This document shows positions 1-8,295 of a stretch of 64,000 nt of DNA, piece after piece; the first letter of the stretch is position 1; each line of letters opens with the position of its first letter. The position numbers and the translations under genes are program-made. The notes below the pieces were generated by a model. That model worked only from the letters and a program-made list of their open reading frames with translations. It was not told where the DNA came from and did no database searches. The stretch lies in assembly GCF_005860765.1 (NCBI RefSeq), contig NZ_VCEI01000028.1, positions 248,001-312,000 on the forward strand, read 5' to 3'. The stretch is from Dyadobacter sediminis (lineage in GTDB: Bacteria > Bacteroidota > Bacteroidia > Cytophagales > Spirosomataceae).

Positions 1-1152
1 TACTACAAATTACATCCCGGCTCTTTCCAGCCAAAAGGAGCCGAGTCGCTCATTGTTCCCGATGAACTGGAACCCGAGCAGGGAACCGAAAGTGCCTTGT
101 ACATTGAAGATAAATTTGAAGTAAGCCCGCGCCTTTCCATTACCGCCGGAATCCGTTATTCATTTTTTCAGTACCTGGGGCCAAGGAATGTAAATACCTA
201 TCTGCCGGGGTTTCCGATCGACTATATTTATCAGGAAGGCGTTCAGAAGTATGAAGCCGGTAAAAAGATCAAAACCTACGGCGGCCCCGAGTTTCGTGCT
301 TCGTTACGTTACAGCATTTTTGATAACCTGTCTTTGAAAGTCAGTTACAATACCTTACGGCAGTACATTCATTTGCTCACAAATACCATGACCGTTTCTC
401 CGACTGATATCTGGAAACTGAGCGATTCGTACATCAAGCCGCAGATCGGTGATCAGATTTCCGTGGGGCTTTACAGAAACCTGCGGGGCAATAAAGTGGA
501 AGTTTCACTGGAAGGATATTACAAGAACATCCAGAACTTTCTGGATTACAAAGGCGGTGATTCCCTGATTATGAACCACAACATTGAAGCTGCGGTAATT
601 ACGACCAAAGCCAAAGCATACGGAATTGAATTCATGATCAAGAAAATGACCGGAAAGCTGAACGGATGGCTTGGTTACACGTATGCACGCACACTTTTGA
701 GAGCTGTTGACCGCGAATCGCCCGATGCACCGAACGACGGTAATTTTTACCCGAGCAACTACGACAAGCCGCATGATCTGACGCTGATTTCCAACTACCG
801 GTTTTCGCACCGTTTCAGCTTCTCGTTCAATTTCACGTACAGTACAGGCCGGCCGTATACGCCTCCGATCGGGAAATACATGATTGATGGCGCACAGCGG
901 GTTTATTACGCAGATCGCAATCAGTTCCGCATTCCGGATTATTACAGAACAGACGTTGCCATCAATATTGAAGGAAACCACCGTGTGAAAAAACTGGCGC
1001 ACAGTTCATGGACATTCGCTGTGTATAATTTATTGGGCAGGAAAAATCCGACTTCCGTTTATTTTCAGACCGTTGGAGGGAAAGTCAATGGGTACCAGCT
1101 GTCGATTTTTGGCCAGCCCATTCCAACCGTTACTTACAATTTCAGGTTTTGA
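1..1152 (+). CDS. TonB-dependent receptor, C-terminal part (5' end outside window)
   Basis: The reading frame is open from the first base, so the gene starts upstream of the window. The visible 383 residues are rich in alternating aromatic/polar strands, as in an outer-membrane beta-barrel (for example YIEDKFEVSPRLSITAGIRY), and end in Phe (TYNFRF*), the usual C-terminal signature for BAM-dependent insertion. Segments such as RTDVAINIEG and the final strands resemble the barrel of TonB-dependent receptors. The plug domain is not visible, so the substrate cannot be inferred. The MG2-like secreted protein follows after about 50 bases on the same strand and is probably co-transcribed. Confidence 0.85.
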   Translation, partial: YYKLHPGSFQPKGAESLIVPDELEPEQGTESALYIEDKFEVSPRLSITAGIRYSFFQYLGPRNVNTYLPGFPIDYIYQEGVQKYEAGKKIKTYGGPEFRASLRYSIFDNLSLKVSYNTLRQYIHLLTNTMTVSPTDIWKLSDSYIKPQIGDQISVGLYRNLRGNKVEVSLEGYYKNIQNFLDYKGGDSLIMNHNIEAAVITTKAKAYGIEFMIKKMTGKLNGWLGYTYARTLLRAVDRESPDAPNDGNFYPSNYDKPHDLTLISNYRFSHRFSFSFNFTYSTGRPYTPPIGKYMIDGAQRVYYADRNQFRIPDYYRTDVAINIEGNHRVKKLAHSSWTFAVYNLLGRKNPTSVYFQTVGGKVNGYQLSIFGQPIPTVTYNFRF

Positions 1153-1200
1153 TCCAGAGAAGCCTTGAAGCAAATATGTTCATTGTTTACAACGATTGCC

Positions 1201-3603
1201 ATGAAAGCTAGAATTGCTGTTTTTCTCTGTTTTGTAATTTCTGTCTGCTGTTTTCAGGCATTTGCACAGGATGATGCCATGGTCAAATCCATTCAGCAAA
1301 GGTTCGGGCTTTATACGGGAAACATGATCCAGGAAAAAATGTACGTTCATCTGGACCGTCCGTTTTATCTGATCGGGGAAACCGTATGGTTCAAAGCGTA
1401 TAATCTAAGCGGTTCGTCGCATCGTTTTCTGGATATGAGCAAAGTGGCTTATTTTGAAGTGCTCGATGCAGAAAACAATGCATTGATACAAACCAAGTTC
1501 GCCCTTTCAGGCGGCAAGGGAAACGGCTCGCTTCTGATTCCGTCTACTTTGGTGAGCGGCGTTTACAAAGTCCGCTGCTATACAAACTGGATGAAGAATT
1601 TTGATCCTGGCTACTATTATGAAACATTTGTTTCCATCGTCAATCCGTTTGTAAGATTTGATCCCGGGCGTACTGTAAAAGCAGAAGGAAAGTATGATTT
1701 GCAGTTTTTCCCTGAAGGCGGGCATCTGGTTAGAAACATCAAAAGCAAAGTTGCTTTCCGCGCCACAAGCCAGGACGGTCTCGGAATAAATTTCAAAGGT
1801 GTACTGTTGAACAATCAGAACGATACGCTGCAGACATTCAGCCCGCAAAAGAACGGAATCGGGTTTTTTATGCATACGCCGCAGGAAGGCAGTTATAAAG
1901 CAGTCATTACGGACAGCAAAGGACAGCAATATGAGTATGCGCTGCCGGCTGCAGCAGAGCAGGGCTATGCCATGCAAGTAACCGATTCAACGAGTAACAT
2001 TTTAAAAATAACCGTTTCCGGAAATGTGGAATCGGACGAACCGGTATATGTGTATTTGCTCGGCCATACGCGCCAGGCAAACCTTGTAGCCGAAAGAAAG
2101 TTTCTGAACAAGGGCCGCGCCGTGTTTCTTCTGGATAAAAACAAATTCGGCGAAGGCATTTCACATCTGACTATTTTTAACGAAAAAACAAAACCTGTTT
2201 GCGAACGCTTATATTTCCGACGGCCTCAAAAACAGCTTTCCATAGAAGCGCGGTTAAATAAATCGTTTATAACCCGAGAAAAAGTCAGTTTGGAATTGTC
2301 GGCAAACGTTGCAGCCGCCGCTCCTGAAATGACAGATATGTCCGTTGCCATTTACTTGTCGGATTCCATTCATGCGCAGCCGCAGCAGGATATTTCGAGT
2401 TATCTGTGGCTAACATCCGACCTGCGCGGGAATGTAGAAACGCCTGAATACTATTTTCAGAATACTTCCAAAGAAACGGATCAGCAGCTTGATAATCTGA
2501 TGCTCACGCACGGCTGGCGAAAATTCAAGTGGGAAAACGTTTTTGTAAGTCAGGCTGTGCAGGCCGAGTTTCTTCCGGAATATGACGGCCATTTTATCCA
2601 TGCAAAAATTCTTAACAAAGCCGATGATTCGCCGGTAAAAGGAGTGGAGGCATTTCTGGCAGCGCTTGACGTCCCGGCCAGACTGTACGCTGCGCAAAGT
2701 GACGAGGATGGCAAAGTGATGTTCGAAGTCAGGAAATTTACAGGGCCGAAAGAAATTACACTGCAGGCAGATCAAAGCCGGAATATCACGTACCGTTTCG
2801 AAGTTGCCAGCCCGTTTTCAAAGCAGTTTTCAGCCGTAACGCTGCCGCCTTTTTATTTTGATAAAACACTGGAAAATCAATTGCTTACACGTTCGATCAA
2901 CATGCAGACGGCCAATGCATTTCAGCCAACTGTGTTTACACAGCCTAAGGCATTGTCAAGCGATTCGCTTGCCTTCTTCGGCGTACCGGATGAAAAGTAT
3001 ATGCTCGATGATTTTACAAGGTTCCCAACGATGGAAGAAGTGCTCCGCGAATACGTAAGAGGTGTTCTTGTAAGAAAAAGCCAGAAAGAATTCCATTTCC
3101 GAATGGTGGACAAGCTGCTGCCCAACACGTTTTATAAAACAGACCCTTTGATTTTGCTGGACGGAATTCCTATTTTTAGTGCAGATAAAATCATGCAATT
3201 TGATCCGCTTAAAATAAAAAAGATCGAACTCATGAACGCACGCTATTATCTTGGTTCGGCAACCTTTACAGGAATTGTTAGTTTTTCAACTTACCAGAAT
3301 GACCTGGCGGGCTTTGAGCTTGATCCGAATGTTTTCGTTACGCCATACGAAGGAATCCAGGCGGAAAGAGAATTTTATTCGCCCAAATACGATTCGGGCA
3401 ACGCTGCAAGCCGGATTCCCGATTTCCGGAATCTGTTGCATTGGGCGCCCGACGTTACAACGGATGCTTCCGGAAAGGCATTAATCGAGTTTTATACTTC
3501 GGACCAAACCGGCCAATACGATGTGATTATTCAGGGAATTACATCCGGCGGAATTCCCGGCATTAAAAAACTGTCTTTCGAAGTCGGGAAAAGAAACTTC
3601 TGA
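1201..3603 (+). CDS. Large secreted MG2-like protein with a plug-like C-terminal region
   Basis: The 800-residue product begins with a Sec signal peptide (MKARIAVFLCFVISVC..FAQ). I chose ATG 1201 over an in-frame TTG at 1165 because it places the signal peptide at the N-terminus. Near residues 40-70 it has MYVHLDRPFYLIGETVWFKAY, typical of the macroglobulin-like MG2 domains of large Bacteroidota secreted proteins. Near residues 650-710 is LLDGIPIFSADKIMQFDPLKIKKIELM, which resembles the conserved strand of a TonB-receptor plug although no barrel follows. Another Ig-like segment near the end contains DASGKALIEFYTSDQTGQYDV. It directly follows a TonB-dependent receptor gene, so it may be a periplasmic or surface partner of that receptor. 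The exact role is unknown. Confidence 0.75.
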   Translation: MKARIAVFLCFVISVCCFQAFAQDDAMVKSIQQRFGLYTGNMIQEKMYVHLDRPFYLIGETVWFKAYNLSGSSHRFLDMSKVAYFEVLDAENNALIQTKFALSGGKGNGSLLIPSTLVSGVYKVRCYTNWMKNFDPGYYYETFVSIVNPFVRFDPGRTVKAEGKYDLQFFPEGGHLVRNIKSKVAFRATSQDGLGINFKGVLLNNQNDTLQTFSPQKNGIGFFMHTPQEGSYKAVITDSKGQQYEYALPAAAEQGYAMQVTDSTSNILKITVSGNVESDEPVYVYLLGHTRQANLVAERKFLNKGRAVFLLDKNKFGEGISHLTIFNEKTKPVCERLYFRRPQKQLSIEARLNKSFITREKVSLELSANVAAAAPEMTDMSVAIYLSDSIHAQPQQDISSYLWLTSDLRGNVETPEYYFQNTSKETDQQLDNLMLTHGWRKFKWENVFVSQAVQAEFLPEYDGHFIHAKILNKADDSPVKGVEAFLAALDVPARLYAAQSDEDGKVMFEVRKFTGPKEITLQADQSRNITYRFEVASPFSKQFSAVTLPPFYFDKTLENQLLTRSINMQTANAFQPTVFTQPKALSSDSLAFFGVPDEKYMLDDFTRFPTMEEVLREYVRGVLVRKSQKEFHFRMVDKLLPNTFYKTDPLILLDGIPIFSADKIMQFDPLKIKKIELMNARYYLGSATFTGIVSFSTYQNDLAGFELDPNVFVTPYEGIQAEREFYSPKYDSGNAASRIPDFRNLLHWAPDVTTDASGKALIEFYTSDQTGQYDVIIQGITSGGIPGIKKLSFEVGKRNF

Positions 3604-3626
3604 CATTTTCCGTATCCCGACAATGC

Positions 3627-4088
3627 TCAGATGTAAAATTCTGACGTGTGCTTGATTTCCTTAAGTACAAAAGTGCTGTTCAGAACGCCGATGTTATCGA
3701 TTTTGGAAAGCTTGTATTTTACAAAATCATGGTATTCGTCCAGGCTGGCTACGTTGATTTTCAGCAGGAAATCCACTTGCCCCGCCATATGATAACATTC
3801 CTGTACTTCTTCCAGATTCTGGACTTCCTGCTCAAATTTCTCTATAAAAGCTTCGTTATGATAACGCATGGAAACCTGGCAAATCGTGGTAATATGCCTG
3901 TTGATCAGTTTTTTGTCCAGAATGGCAACGTACTGTTTGATAAATCCCAGACTTTCCAGCCGGCGGATTCTTTCATAAACAGGCGAAACCGTCAGGTTAA
4001 GCATGGTTGCAATTTCCTTGGTTGTTTTTTTGGCATCCTTCTGAAGGATCCGCAGGATTTTGGTATCCATTTTATCCAGTTGTTCCAT
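3627..4088 (-). CDS. Lrp/AsnC family transcriptional regulator
   Basis: The 153-residue protein has an N-terminal winged helix-turn-helix (MDTKILRILQKDAKKTTKEIATMLNLTVSPVYERIRRLESLGFI) and a C-terminal ligand-binding/oligomerisation domain (CQVSMRYH..VQECYHMAGQVDFLLKI). That is the usual AsnC layout and length. An upstream extension of the frame to 4151 is AT-rich and unlike the family, so I start at ATG 4088 (MEQLDKMD). It is divergent from tdh, which with kbl degrades threonine. Lrp-type proteins commonly control tdh-kbl in other bacteria, so local control of this pathway is a reasonable inference. Confidence 0.9.
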   Translation of the reverse strand: MEQLDKMDTKILRILQKDAKKTTKEIATMLNLTVSPVYERIRRLESLGFIKQYVAILDKKLINRHITTICQVSMRYHNEAFIEKFEQEVQNLEEVQECYHMAGQVDFLLKINVASLDEYHDFVKYKLSKIDNIGVLNSTFVLKEIKHTSEFYI

Positions 4089-4256
4089 ACTTGAATAATA
4101 GTTACTTGTAAAAGCCGCTATTTTAATAAATACTAGTAATTTTTTTTGCAAAATAGGTATAGTGCAGTAATATTTGCTTGGAAAAGTATAAAATATTGAA
4201 TTTTATAGTCTTAAATGTCAAATTGCAAGTGTTTTATGCTTTACTGACATGCTATT
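4089..4256. promoter_or_regulatory. Divergent control region between the Lrp-type gene and tdh
   Basis: This very AT-rich stretch of 168 bases separates two divergent genes and must hold both promoters. I see no exact TAnnTTTG -7 element; TATTTTGC on the minus strand near 4147-4158 is one base short. Lrp-family proteins often autoregulate and bind AT-rich degenerate sites, so operators are likely here. I cannot define one by eye. Confidence 0.4.
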
Positions 4257-5213
4257 ATGGTATATGAAAATGTATTGATTACAGGTGCAAACGGACAAAT
4301 CGGATCCGTACTGACAGAATATCTCCGCGGAATTTACGGCAGTGATCATGTGATTGCTTCCGATCTGAAATTTCCCGAGATCCGGAATGGCCGCTTTGAA
4401 ATACTGGATGCAACCAATGCCGCGTCGCTGGCTGCAATGGTCAGGAAATACAGAGTAACGCAGATTTACCATCTTGCTGCCATCCTTTCGGCAAAAGGCG
4501 AGCAGAACCCTTTGGAAACGTGGCATATCAATATGCAGACGTACTTCAATGTACTGGAAGCAGCCAGAGAAAACGGCGTTAAAAAAGTATTTTATCCAAG
4601 TTCCATTGCCGTTTTTGGAGAACATGTCGGTGATGAAGCCGCACAATGGTCCTATCTCGATCCGGCAACTGTTTACGGAATCAGCAAATCTGCGGGTGAA
4701 AACTGGTCCAATTATTATTTTAAAAGATACGGGCTTGATGTCCGTTCATTAAGATATCCCGGAATCATCGGTTATCAGTCCATGCCGGGCGGAGGAACTA
4801 CGGATTACGCGGTTGACATTTATCATAAAGCGGTTAAAAAGGAAGTTTTCGAATGTTTTCTGAACTCAGGCACCGTACTTCCAATGATTTATATCAGTGA
4901 TGCCATGGACGCCACAATCCGTTTGATGGAAGCGCCTCAGCAGAAAATTACAGTGCGCACAAGTTACAATCTGGCCGGAATGAGCTTTTCACCGGAAGAA
5001 ATTGCTGCAAGCATCCGCAAAACAATTCCGGATTTCAGCATCGTTTACAAGCCGGATTTCCGGCAGAAGATCGCGGATTCATGGCCCCGGCAAATAGACG
5101 ATGCACAGGCAAGAAATGACTGGGCATGGCGGCCGGCTTACAATCTGGATAAAATGACGGAAGAAATGATCTCGGAGTTACAAAAGAAATATCAGGCTGT
5201 CAGTAAACAATAA
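4257..5213 (+). CDS. tdh: L-threonine 3-dehydrogenase, short-chain (SDR/epimerase-like) type
   Basis: This cytosolic enzyme oxidises L-threonine to 2-amino-3-ketobutyrate with NAD+. The 318-residue protein is of the extended SDR type rather than the zinc MDR type of E. coli. It has GANGQIG at residues 10-16 for NAD binding, the PSSIAVFG region near 114-121, and the catalytic Tyr140-x3-Lys144 pair (VYGISKSAGE). The family also includes UDP-sugar epimerases, but kbl immediately downstream, whose product uses the 2-amino-3-ketobutyrate formed here, and the divergent Lrp-type gene strongly favour threonine dehydrogenase. The gap to kbl is 120 bases and contains a short heptamer repeat. Confidence 0.9.
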   Translation: MVYENVLITGANGQIGSVLTEYLRGIYGSDHVIASDLKFPEIRNGRFEILDATNAASLAAMVRKYRVTQIYHLAAILSAKGEQNPLETWHINMQTYFNVLEAARENGVKKVFYPSSIAVFGEHVGDEAAQWSYLDPATVYGISKSAGENWSNYYFKRYGLDVRSLRYPGIIGYQSMPGGGTTDYAVDIYHKAVKKEVFECFLNSGTVLPMIYISDAMDATIRLMEAPQQKITVRTSYNLAGMSFSPEEIAASIRKTIPDFSIVYKPDFRQKIADSWPRQIDDAQARNDWAWRPAYNLDKMTEEMISELQKKYQAVSKQ

Positions 5214-5229
5214 CGTGCGTTTTTGTAAA

Positions 5230-5257
5230 TAGCTGTTAGCAGTTAGCCATTAGGAAA
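5230..5257 (+). repeat. Short heptanucleotide array (TAGCNNT), about 3.5 units
   Basis: Consecutive 7-base units TAGCTGT, TAGCAGT, TAGCCAT and a decayed TAGGAAA lie between tdh and kbl. They share register and consensus (TRGCNNT) with the longer arrays near 38.0 kb and, in inverse orientation, near 43.6 kb. Confidence 0.75.
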
Positions 5258-5333
5258 ATAAATATCTGATATGCAATAAATTATATAAGCCAATTGACCT
5301 CAACTAATTTTTGGCAAATACTTATTTGAAATT

Positions 5334-6518
5334 ATGAACCAATCAATTCAGGAAGAACTTCAACAGGAGCTGGAAAGTATCAGATCAGCCGGATTATATA
5401 AAAAGGAACGCGTGATCACCACGCCGCAGTCGGCAAGTATTGCAACCGACGGAAAAGACGTGCTTAATTTTTGCGCCAATAATTACCTTGGATTATCCTC
5501 GCATCCGGAAGTAATCCGCGCCGGGATCGAAGCGATCAATACGCATGGTTTCGGAATGTCGTCTGTACGCTTTATTTGCGGAACGCAGGATATTCACAAA
5601 GAACTGGAATGGAAAACGGCTGAATTCCTGGGCATGGAAGATTGTATTCTGTACGCAGCCGCTTTCGATGCAAACGGCGGTTTGTTCGAGCCGTTACTGA
5701 ATGAAGAGGACGCCATTATTTCGGATGAACTGAATCATGCGTCTTTGATCGACGGAATCCGGTTGTGCAAGGCGAAGCGTTTCCGTTACAAGCATAACAG
5801 TATGGAAGATCTGGAAGTGCAACTCGTACAGGCCAAAGGAAGCCGCCGCATCCTGATTGTAACGGATGGCGTTTTTTCCATGGACGGAACCATCGCACAG
5901 CTTGATAAAATCTGCGACCTGGCCGACAAATACAATGCAATGGTGATGATTGATGAATGCCATGCAAGCGGATTCATGGGGAAAACAGGCCGTGGAACAC
6001 ACGAATTCCGGAATGTAATGGGCAGGGTTGATATCATTACCGGAACGTACGGGAAAGCACTTGGCGGGGCATCGGGCGGTTTTACGGCAGCAAAAAAGGA
6101 AATCGTTGAAATCCTGCGCCAGCGTTCACGGCCTTATCTGTTTTCCAATACACTTGCACCTTCTATTGTCGGAGCGTCCATAAAAGTACTGGACCTGCTT
6201 TCTGCTTCTACAAATCTGCGCGACAAACTGGAAAGAAATGCAGCTTACTTCCGCAAAGAAATGACCAATGCCGGATTTGATATTCTTCCCGGCGAGCATC
6301 CCATTGTGCCCGTTATGCTTTATGATGCAAAGCTGGCGCAGGAATTTGCCGCCAGACTGCTGGAAGAAGGCATTTATGTAATCGGATTTTTTTACCCCGT
6401 TGTACCGCAGGGCAAAGCCCGGATCAGGGTTCAGATTTCTGCCGGACATGAGCAGGAACATCTTGAAAAGGCTGTTGCTGCATTTACGAAAGTAGGACGG
6501 GATCTGAATGTGATCTGA
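5334..6518 (+). CDS. kbl: 2-amino-3-ketobutyrate CoA ligase (glycine C-acetyltransferase)
   Basis: This PLP enzyme of the alpha-oxoamine synthase family cleaves 2-amino-3-ketobutyrate with CoA to glycine and acetyl-CoA, completing the tdh route of threonine degradation. The 394-residue length is typical. The PLP lysine is Lys241 in [13 protein letters not shown], with IDECHASGF (residues 206-214) as the Asp/His cofactor contacts. Close relatives are serine palmitoyltransferase, 8-amino-7-oxononanoate synthase and cysteate acyltransferase. The tdh neighbour and the close match over [16 protein letters not shown] argue for kbl. A strong terminator follows. Confidence 0.93.
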   Translation: MNQSIQEELQQELESIRSAGLYKKERVITTPQSASIATDGKDVLNFCANNYLGLSSHPEVIRAGIEAINTHGFGMSSVRFICGTQDIHKELEWKTAEFLGMEDCILYAAAFDANGGLFEPLLNEEDAIISDELNHASLIDGIRLCKAKRFRYKHNSMEDLEVQLVQAKGSRRILIVTDGVFSMDGTIAQLDKICDLADKYNAMVMIDECHASGFMGKTGRGTHEFRNVMGRVDIITGTYGKALGGASGGFTAAKKEIVEILRQRSRPYLFSNTLAPSIVGASIKVLDLLSASTNLRDKLERNAAYFRKEMTNAGFDILPGEHPIVPVMLYDAKLAQEFAARLLEEGIYVIGFFYPVVPQGKARIRVQISAGHEQEHLEKAVAAFTKVGRDLNVI

Positions 6519-6547
6519 TGAATGAAGTGCTCATATATTAATCAAAG

Positions 6548-6594
6548 TAAAAGGCCATTAAAAGGAAATTGTTCCGGTTAATGGCCTTTTTTTA
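6548..6594. terminator. Intrinsic terminator after kbl, bidirectional
   Basis: AAAGGCCATTAA (from 6549) pairs with TTAATGGCCTTT (from 6578) around a loop of about 17 bases, followed by a T-run on the plus strand. The A-run on the left side also serves the convergent gene ending at 6609. Confidence 0.9.
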
Positions 6595-6608
6595 TAAATA
6601 GTTAGTAC

Positions 6609-7415
6609 TTACTGTGCAGGCTCAGGTTCCAGCAATTCGGCCTCCACATGCAGGGATTGCAGCGTTGCGTTTCCATACTGCGTTACCATGGCTACATCTG
6701 CGGCATCACGGCCATGCGCAATTTCAATGCGGTAACCATCGGTTTTTTCCTGTACCGCATCAAAAGTGAACCATTCTCCGCCAATATAAACTTCAAACCA
6801 GGCATGAAGATCCATTACTTCCAGTCTGTCGAGATAACCGACGGTCATACGCGTAGGGATGCATAAATTCCGGCACAGCGCAATCGCCAGGTGTGTAAAG
6901 TCACGGCAGACGCCTATACGGTTCCGGGCAACGTCCAATGCAGTCGTGCTTGCATTTGTAACGCCGTACTGATATTTTATGTTCTGATGAATCCAGGTTC
7001 GGATGGCTTCCACCTGCGCGTATCCGGGCGTAAGGTTCCCGGCTATTTCCATGGCAAGCATGTTGATTTCATGCAAATCCGACTGGCAGTAGCGGCTTGG
7101 CAGAATATAATGCATGACATCATCGGGCAAATCGCCCACCAGCACGTATGCGGGTGCCGGGTCCGGAATCGGTTTGGTTGGATTTACCTGCGCCTGTACT
7201 TCGGTTGTGATGGTTACTTTTCCTACAGGTAAAATCGTACGCTGGCATGGATTGCCGTACAAATCCGTGTATTCGGTAAATGGAACGGAAGGTTCGATAT
7301 TGAAGCCTTCCATGATAATAGACTGTCCTTCCTGACGTCGCGGGCGTAACATGGTTGTTACCGTAGTGGGAGCATATACGTCATACGTAAATATGCTTCT
7401 TCCCTTCATTTTCAT
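6609..7415 (-). CDS. Transglutaminase-like cysteine peptidase-fold protein
   Basis: The 268-residue protein has the papain-like transglutaminase core. The catalytic triad is Cys170 (GVCRDFTHLAIALCR), His204 (DLHAWFEVY) and Asp219 (FTFDAVQ). An N-terminal beta-rich region precedes the core, as in the bacterial transglutaminase-like group. No signal peptide is visible, so it is probably cytosolic. Members of this group often sit near alpha-E and circularly permuted ATP-grasp genes. Here an alpha-E/transglutaminase pair lies 6 kb away (13.6-15.5 kb), suggesting related but separated parts. The substrate is unknown. Confidence 0.85.
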   Translation of the reverse strand: MKMKGRSIFTYDVYAPTTVTTMLRPRRQEGQSIIMEGFNIEPSVPFTEYTDLYGNPCQRTILPVGKVTITTEVQAQVNPTKPIPDPAPAYVLVGDLPDDVMHYILPSRYCQSDLHEINMLAMEIAGNLTPGYAQVEAIRTWIHQNIKYQYGVTNASTTALDVARNRIGVCRDFTHLAIALCRNLCIPTRMTVGYLDRLEVMDLHAWFEVYIGGEWFTFDAVQEKTDGYRIEIAHGRDAADVAMVTQYGNATLQSLHVEAELLEPEPAQ

Positions 7416-7596
7416 GTATTGTTCGATTTTAGTGAAGCTTTGTAAATCTCATTGTAACATGCAAATAATAAATTGCGTGCCATTATTTTGAATTACATTC
7501 CCGCATCCGGGATTAAAATATTTTAATGAGTGTTTGTCATACAGGAATATTAATTTCAGCCAATAGTAGCATTGTGAAATCCCTAAATTAATTATT

Positions 7597-8130
7597 ATGT
7601 CAGTCACAAAATGGATAGTAGACCCGGTACATTCTGATGTACAATTCAAGATCAAGCATCTTGTAATTTCCACAATCACCGGCTCTTTCAACAATTTCGA
7701 AGGCGGGGCGACTTCGGATCTGAATAACTTTGAAAATGCAGAAATACACTTTTCACTGGACGTAAACAGTATCGATACCAACGTGGACAAGCGTGACGAG
7801 CACCTGAAATCGGCTGATTTTTTTGATGCCGAGCAATATCCGCACATTACGTTTCAGTCCAATTATTTTCATAAGGTGAAAGGCGATGCCTACAAGCTTT
7901 CGGGACTTCTGACCTTGAAAGGAATCACCAAGCCCATTGAACTGGATGCCGAATACAACGGCTCCGAACGCGATGCAGAAGGGAATATACGCGTAGGTTT
8001 CGACGTAGAAGGAAGGCTCAGCAGGCAGGAGTTCGGCCTGAACTACATGCAGCTTACCGATGCCGGCGGACTTGTAATCGGTGAAGATGTAAAACTGATT
8101 GCCAGCATACAACTGATAAAACAATCCTGA
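7597..8130 (+). CDS. YceI family protein
   Basis: The 177-residue protein matches the YceI lipocalin-like family. It opens with KWIVDPVHSDVQFKIKHLVI, contains KSADFFDAEQYPHITFQS (residues 71-88), and ends with the strand-rich segment GEDVKLIASIQLIK. YceI proteins form an extended beta-barrel that binds polyisoprenoid or other long lipids. This copy lacks a signal peptide, unlike E. coli YceI, so it is probably cytosolic. It is monocistronic, with a terminator downstream. Confidence 0.93.
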   Translation: MSVTKWIVDPVHSDVQFKIKHLVISTITGSFNNFEGGATSDLNNFENAEIHFSLDVNSIDTNVDKRDEHLKSADFFDAEQYPHITFQSNYFHKVKGDAYKLSGLLTLKGITKPIELDAEYNGSERDAEGNIRVGFDVEGRLSRQEFGLNYMQLTDAGGLVIGEDVKLIASIQLIKQS

Positions 8131-8157
8131 TTTCGGATCATTTTTGATATCGTAATG

Positions 8158-8197
8158 GAAACCCGACAGCTTTTCAAGGCTTTGCCGGGTTTTTTTG
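8158..8197 (+). terminator. Intrinsic terminator after yceI-like gene
   Basis: AAACCCG (from 8159) pairs with CGGGTTT (ending near 8192), with an imperfect inner GC stem (CAGC/GCTTTG). It is followed by TTTTTTGTG. Confidence 0.8.
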
Positions 8198-8295
8198 TGA
8201 TAACCGGCATTCCGAAGACCTCCCTTTTTTATTATCATTTTTATTCAGGCTGTTTATTTATCTTTACGTGAATAACCTTCCAAAGAAAAGTGCAA

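Noticed and set aside
505..1002. Antisense open frame of 165 codons on the minus strand
   Set aside because: It lies wholly inside the TonB-dependent receptor frame, has no family match, and reads as a shadow of the real gene.
4257..5213. UDP-glucose 4-epimerase
   Set aside because: The sequence is of the extended SDR type, but the kbl neighbour makes threonine dehydrogenase the better call.
5334..6518. Cysteate acyltransferase or 8-amino-7-oxononanoate synthase instead of kbl
   Set aside because: The tdh neighbour and Lrp-type regulator support threonine degradation, and no biotin or sulfonolipid gene is adjacent.
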